A DNA stretch of 64,000 nucleotides from the NCBI GenBank assembly GCA_963580455.1, contig OY756964.1, forward strand, positions 3,968,001 to 4,032,000. Direction: 5' to 3'. The DNA is from Euonymus europaeus. Lineage: Eukaryota; Streptophyta; Magnoliopsida; Celastrales; Celastraceae. Under the pieces are notes generated by a model. It was not told the DNA's origin. It did no database searches and saw only the letters and a program-made list of their open reading frames with translations. The position numbers were made by a program, and so were the translations under genes. This document shows, in pieces, positions 63,340 through 64,000 of this stretch (its first letter is position 1; each line of letters starts with the position of its first letter).

Positions 63340-64000
63340 TAGATTTATATTTTTTAAAAATAATTTTACATTTTTAATAATATTAAAATATTATATATTT
63401 TTTATACAATTTTTTTTATTAATATTTAACATTTTCTTAAAATTTAATAAATATAATTAATATATTATTTAAAAATAAAAATATTATTAAATAAAAATAA
63501 TTAAATATGTTAGTAAAAATGTTAATATATTATTAAATATAAATAAATAATAGATTAGTAAATATAAATAAATAAATTAGTAAATATAATTTAATATATT
63601 ATTAAATATAAATAATTAAATATATTAGTAAAAATGTTAATATATTATTAAATATAAATGAATATTTTATTAAATAAAAGTAAATAATAGATTAGTAAAT
63701 ATAAATAAATAAATTAATAAATATAATTAATATATTATTTAAAAATAAAAATATTATTAAATAAAAATAATTAAATATGTTAGTAAAAATGTTAATATAT
63801 TATTAAATATAAATAAATAATCGATTAGTAAATATAAATAAATAAATTAGTAAATATAATTTAATATATTATTTAAAAATAAAAATATTATTAAATAAAA
63901 ATAATTAAATATGTTAGTAAAAATGTTAATATATTATTAAATATAAATAAATAATAGATTAGTAAATATAAATAAATAAATTAGTAAATATAATTTAATA
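63340..64000. repeat. AT-rich tandem array running off the window
   Basis: Repeats of about 125-280 bp built from TTAGTAAATATAAATAAATAAATTAG, TTAATATATTATT and ATTAAATATGTTAGTAAAAATG phrases recur at about 63487, 63620, 63767 and 63897. Almost no G or C. No gene; the array continues past the end. Confidence 0.8.

Overview
This window is eudicot nuclear DNA. It is AT-rich, genes are split by GT-AG introns, and there are plant-only families (HMA proteins with a prenylation signal, an SBT-type subtilase, a FAR1/Mutator transposase). Plant Ty3/gypsy, Ty1/copia, LINE, CACTA, hAT, PIF-like, Mutator-like and Helitron elements are nested in one another. The species cannot be named from the sequence alone.

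Positions 1-43750 hold a tandem cluster of small heavy-metal-associated (HMA) fold genes, all on the plus strand. Each intact member has the same structure: a 6-bp first exon (ATG plus one codon), a 115-133-bp second exon and a third exon that completes the domain. Members lie at 2967-3555, 7737-9003, 15449-15937 (first exon missing), 20525-21136 and 40041-40608. A second, more divergent subfamily survives only as broken copies at 17990-18107 and 43205-43750. The domain lacks the metal-binding CxxC. Two copies end in a CaaX prenylation box (CSIL), one has lost it by a frameshift, and the copy at 7737-9003 reads in frame into a copia gag domain, giving a 359-codon chimeric ORF. Large flanking blocks are duplicated, and elements present in only one duplicate give a relative insertion history.

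The spacers are mostly transposable elements whose ends can be read exactly: solo LTRs (3803-4343, 18204-18639, 22403-22891), a LINE (9664-24178) interrupted by a 1.98-kb TIR element and an 11.47-kb block, a Mutator-type MITE (13660-14707), hAT-like elements (16511-17368, 21850-22394), a CACTA element (19089-20088), a PIF/Harbinger-like element carrying a transporter-like exon (36454-37218), and a short Helitron (41941-42976). A putative minus-strand Helitron of 11.5 kb (24972-36437) carries the first seven exons of a dynamin-related protein gene. A full-length Ty3/gypsy element (30252-35922, LTRs about 98.6% identical) has inserted into exon 1 of that fragment.

From 43.7 kb onward the content is closer to ordinary genic DNA: an intact 11-exon subtilase (48910-53919, 769 aa), a two-exon gene for an 88-aa secreted peptide of unknown type (55004-55422, minus), and a four-exon gene pairing a PHD finger with a C-terminal Myb/telobox (56911-59178, minus, 405 aa). 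A short divergent reading frame (from 59291) is cut by a 3.7-kb Mutator-like element (59464-63164) that encodes a FAR1-type transposase with a changed catalytic residue. The window ends in an AT-rich tandem array. No tRNA, rRNA, CRISPR or prokaryotic-type features were seen.
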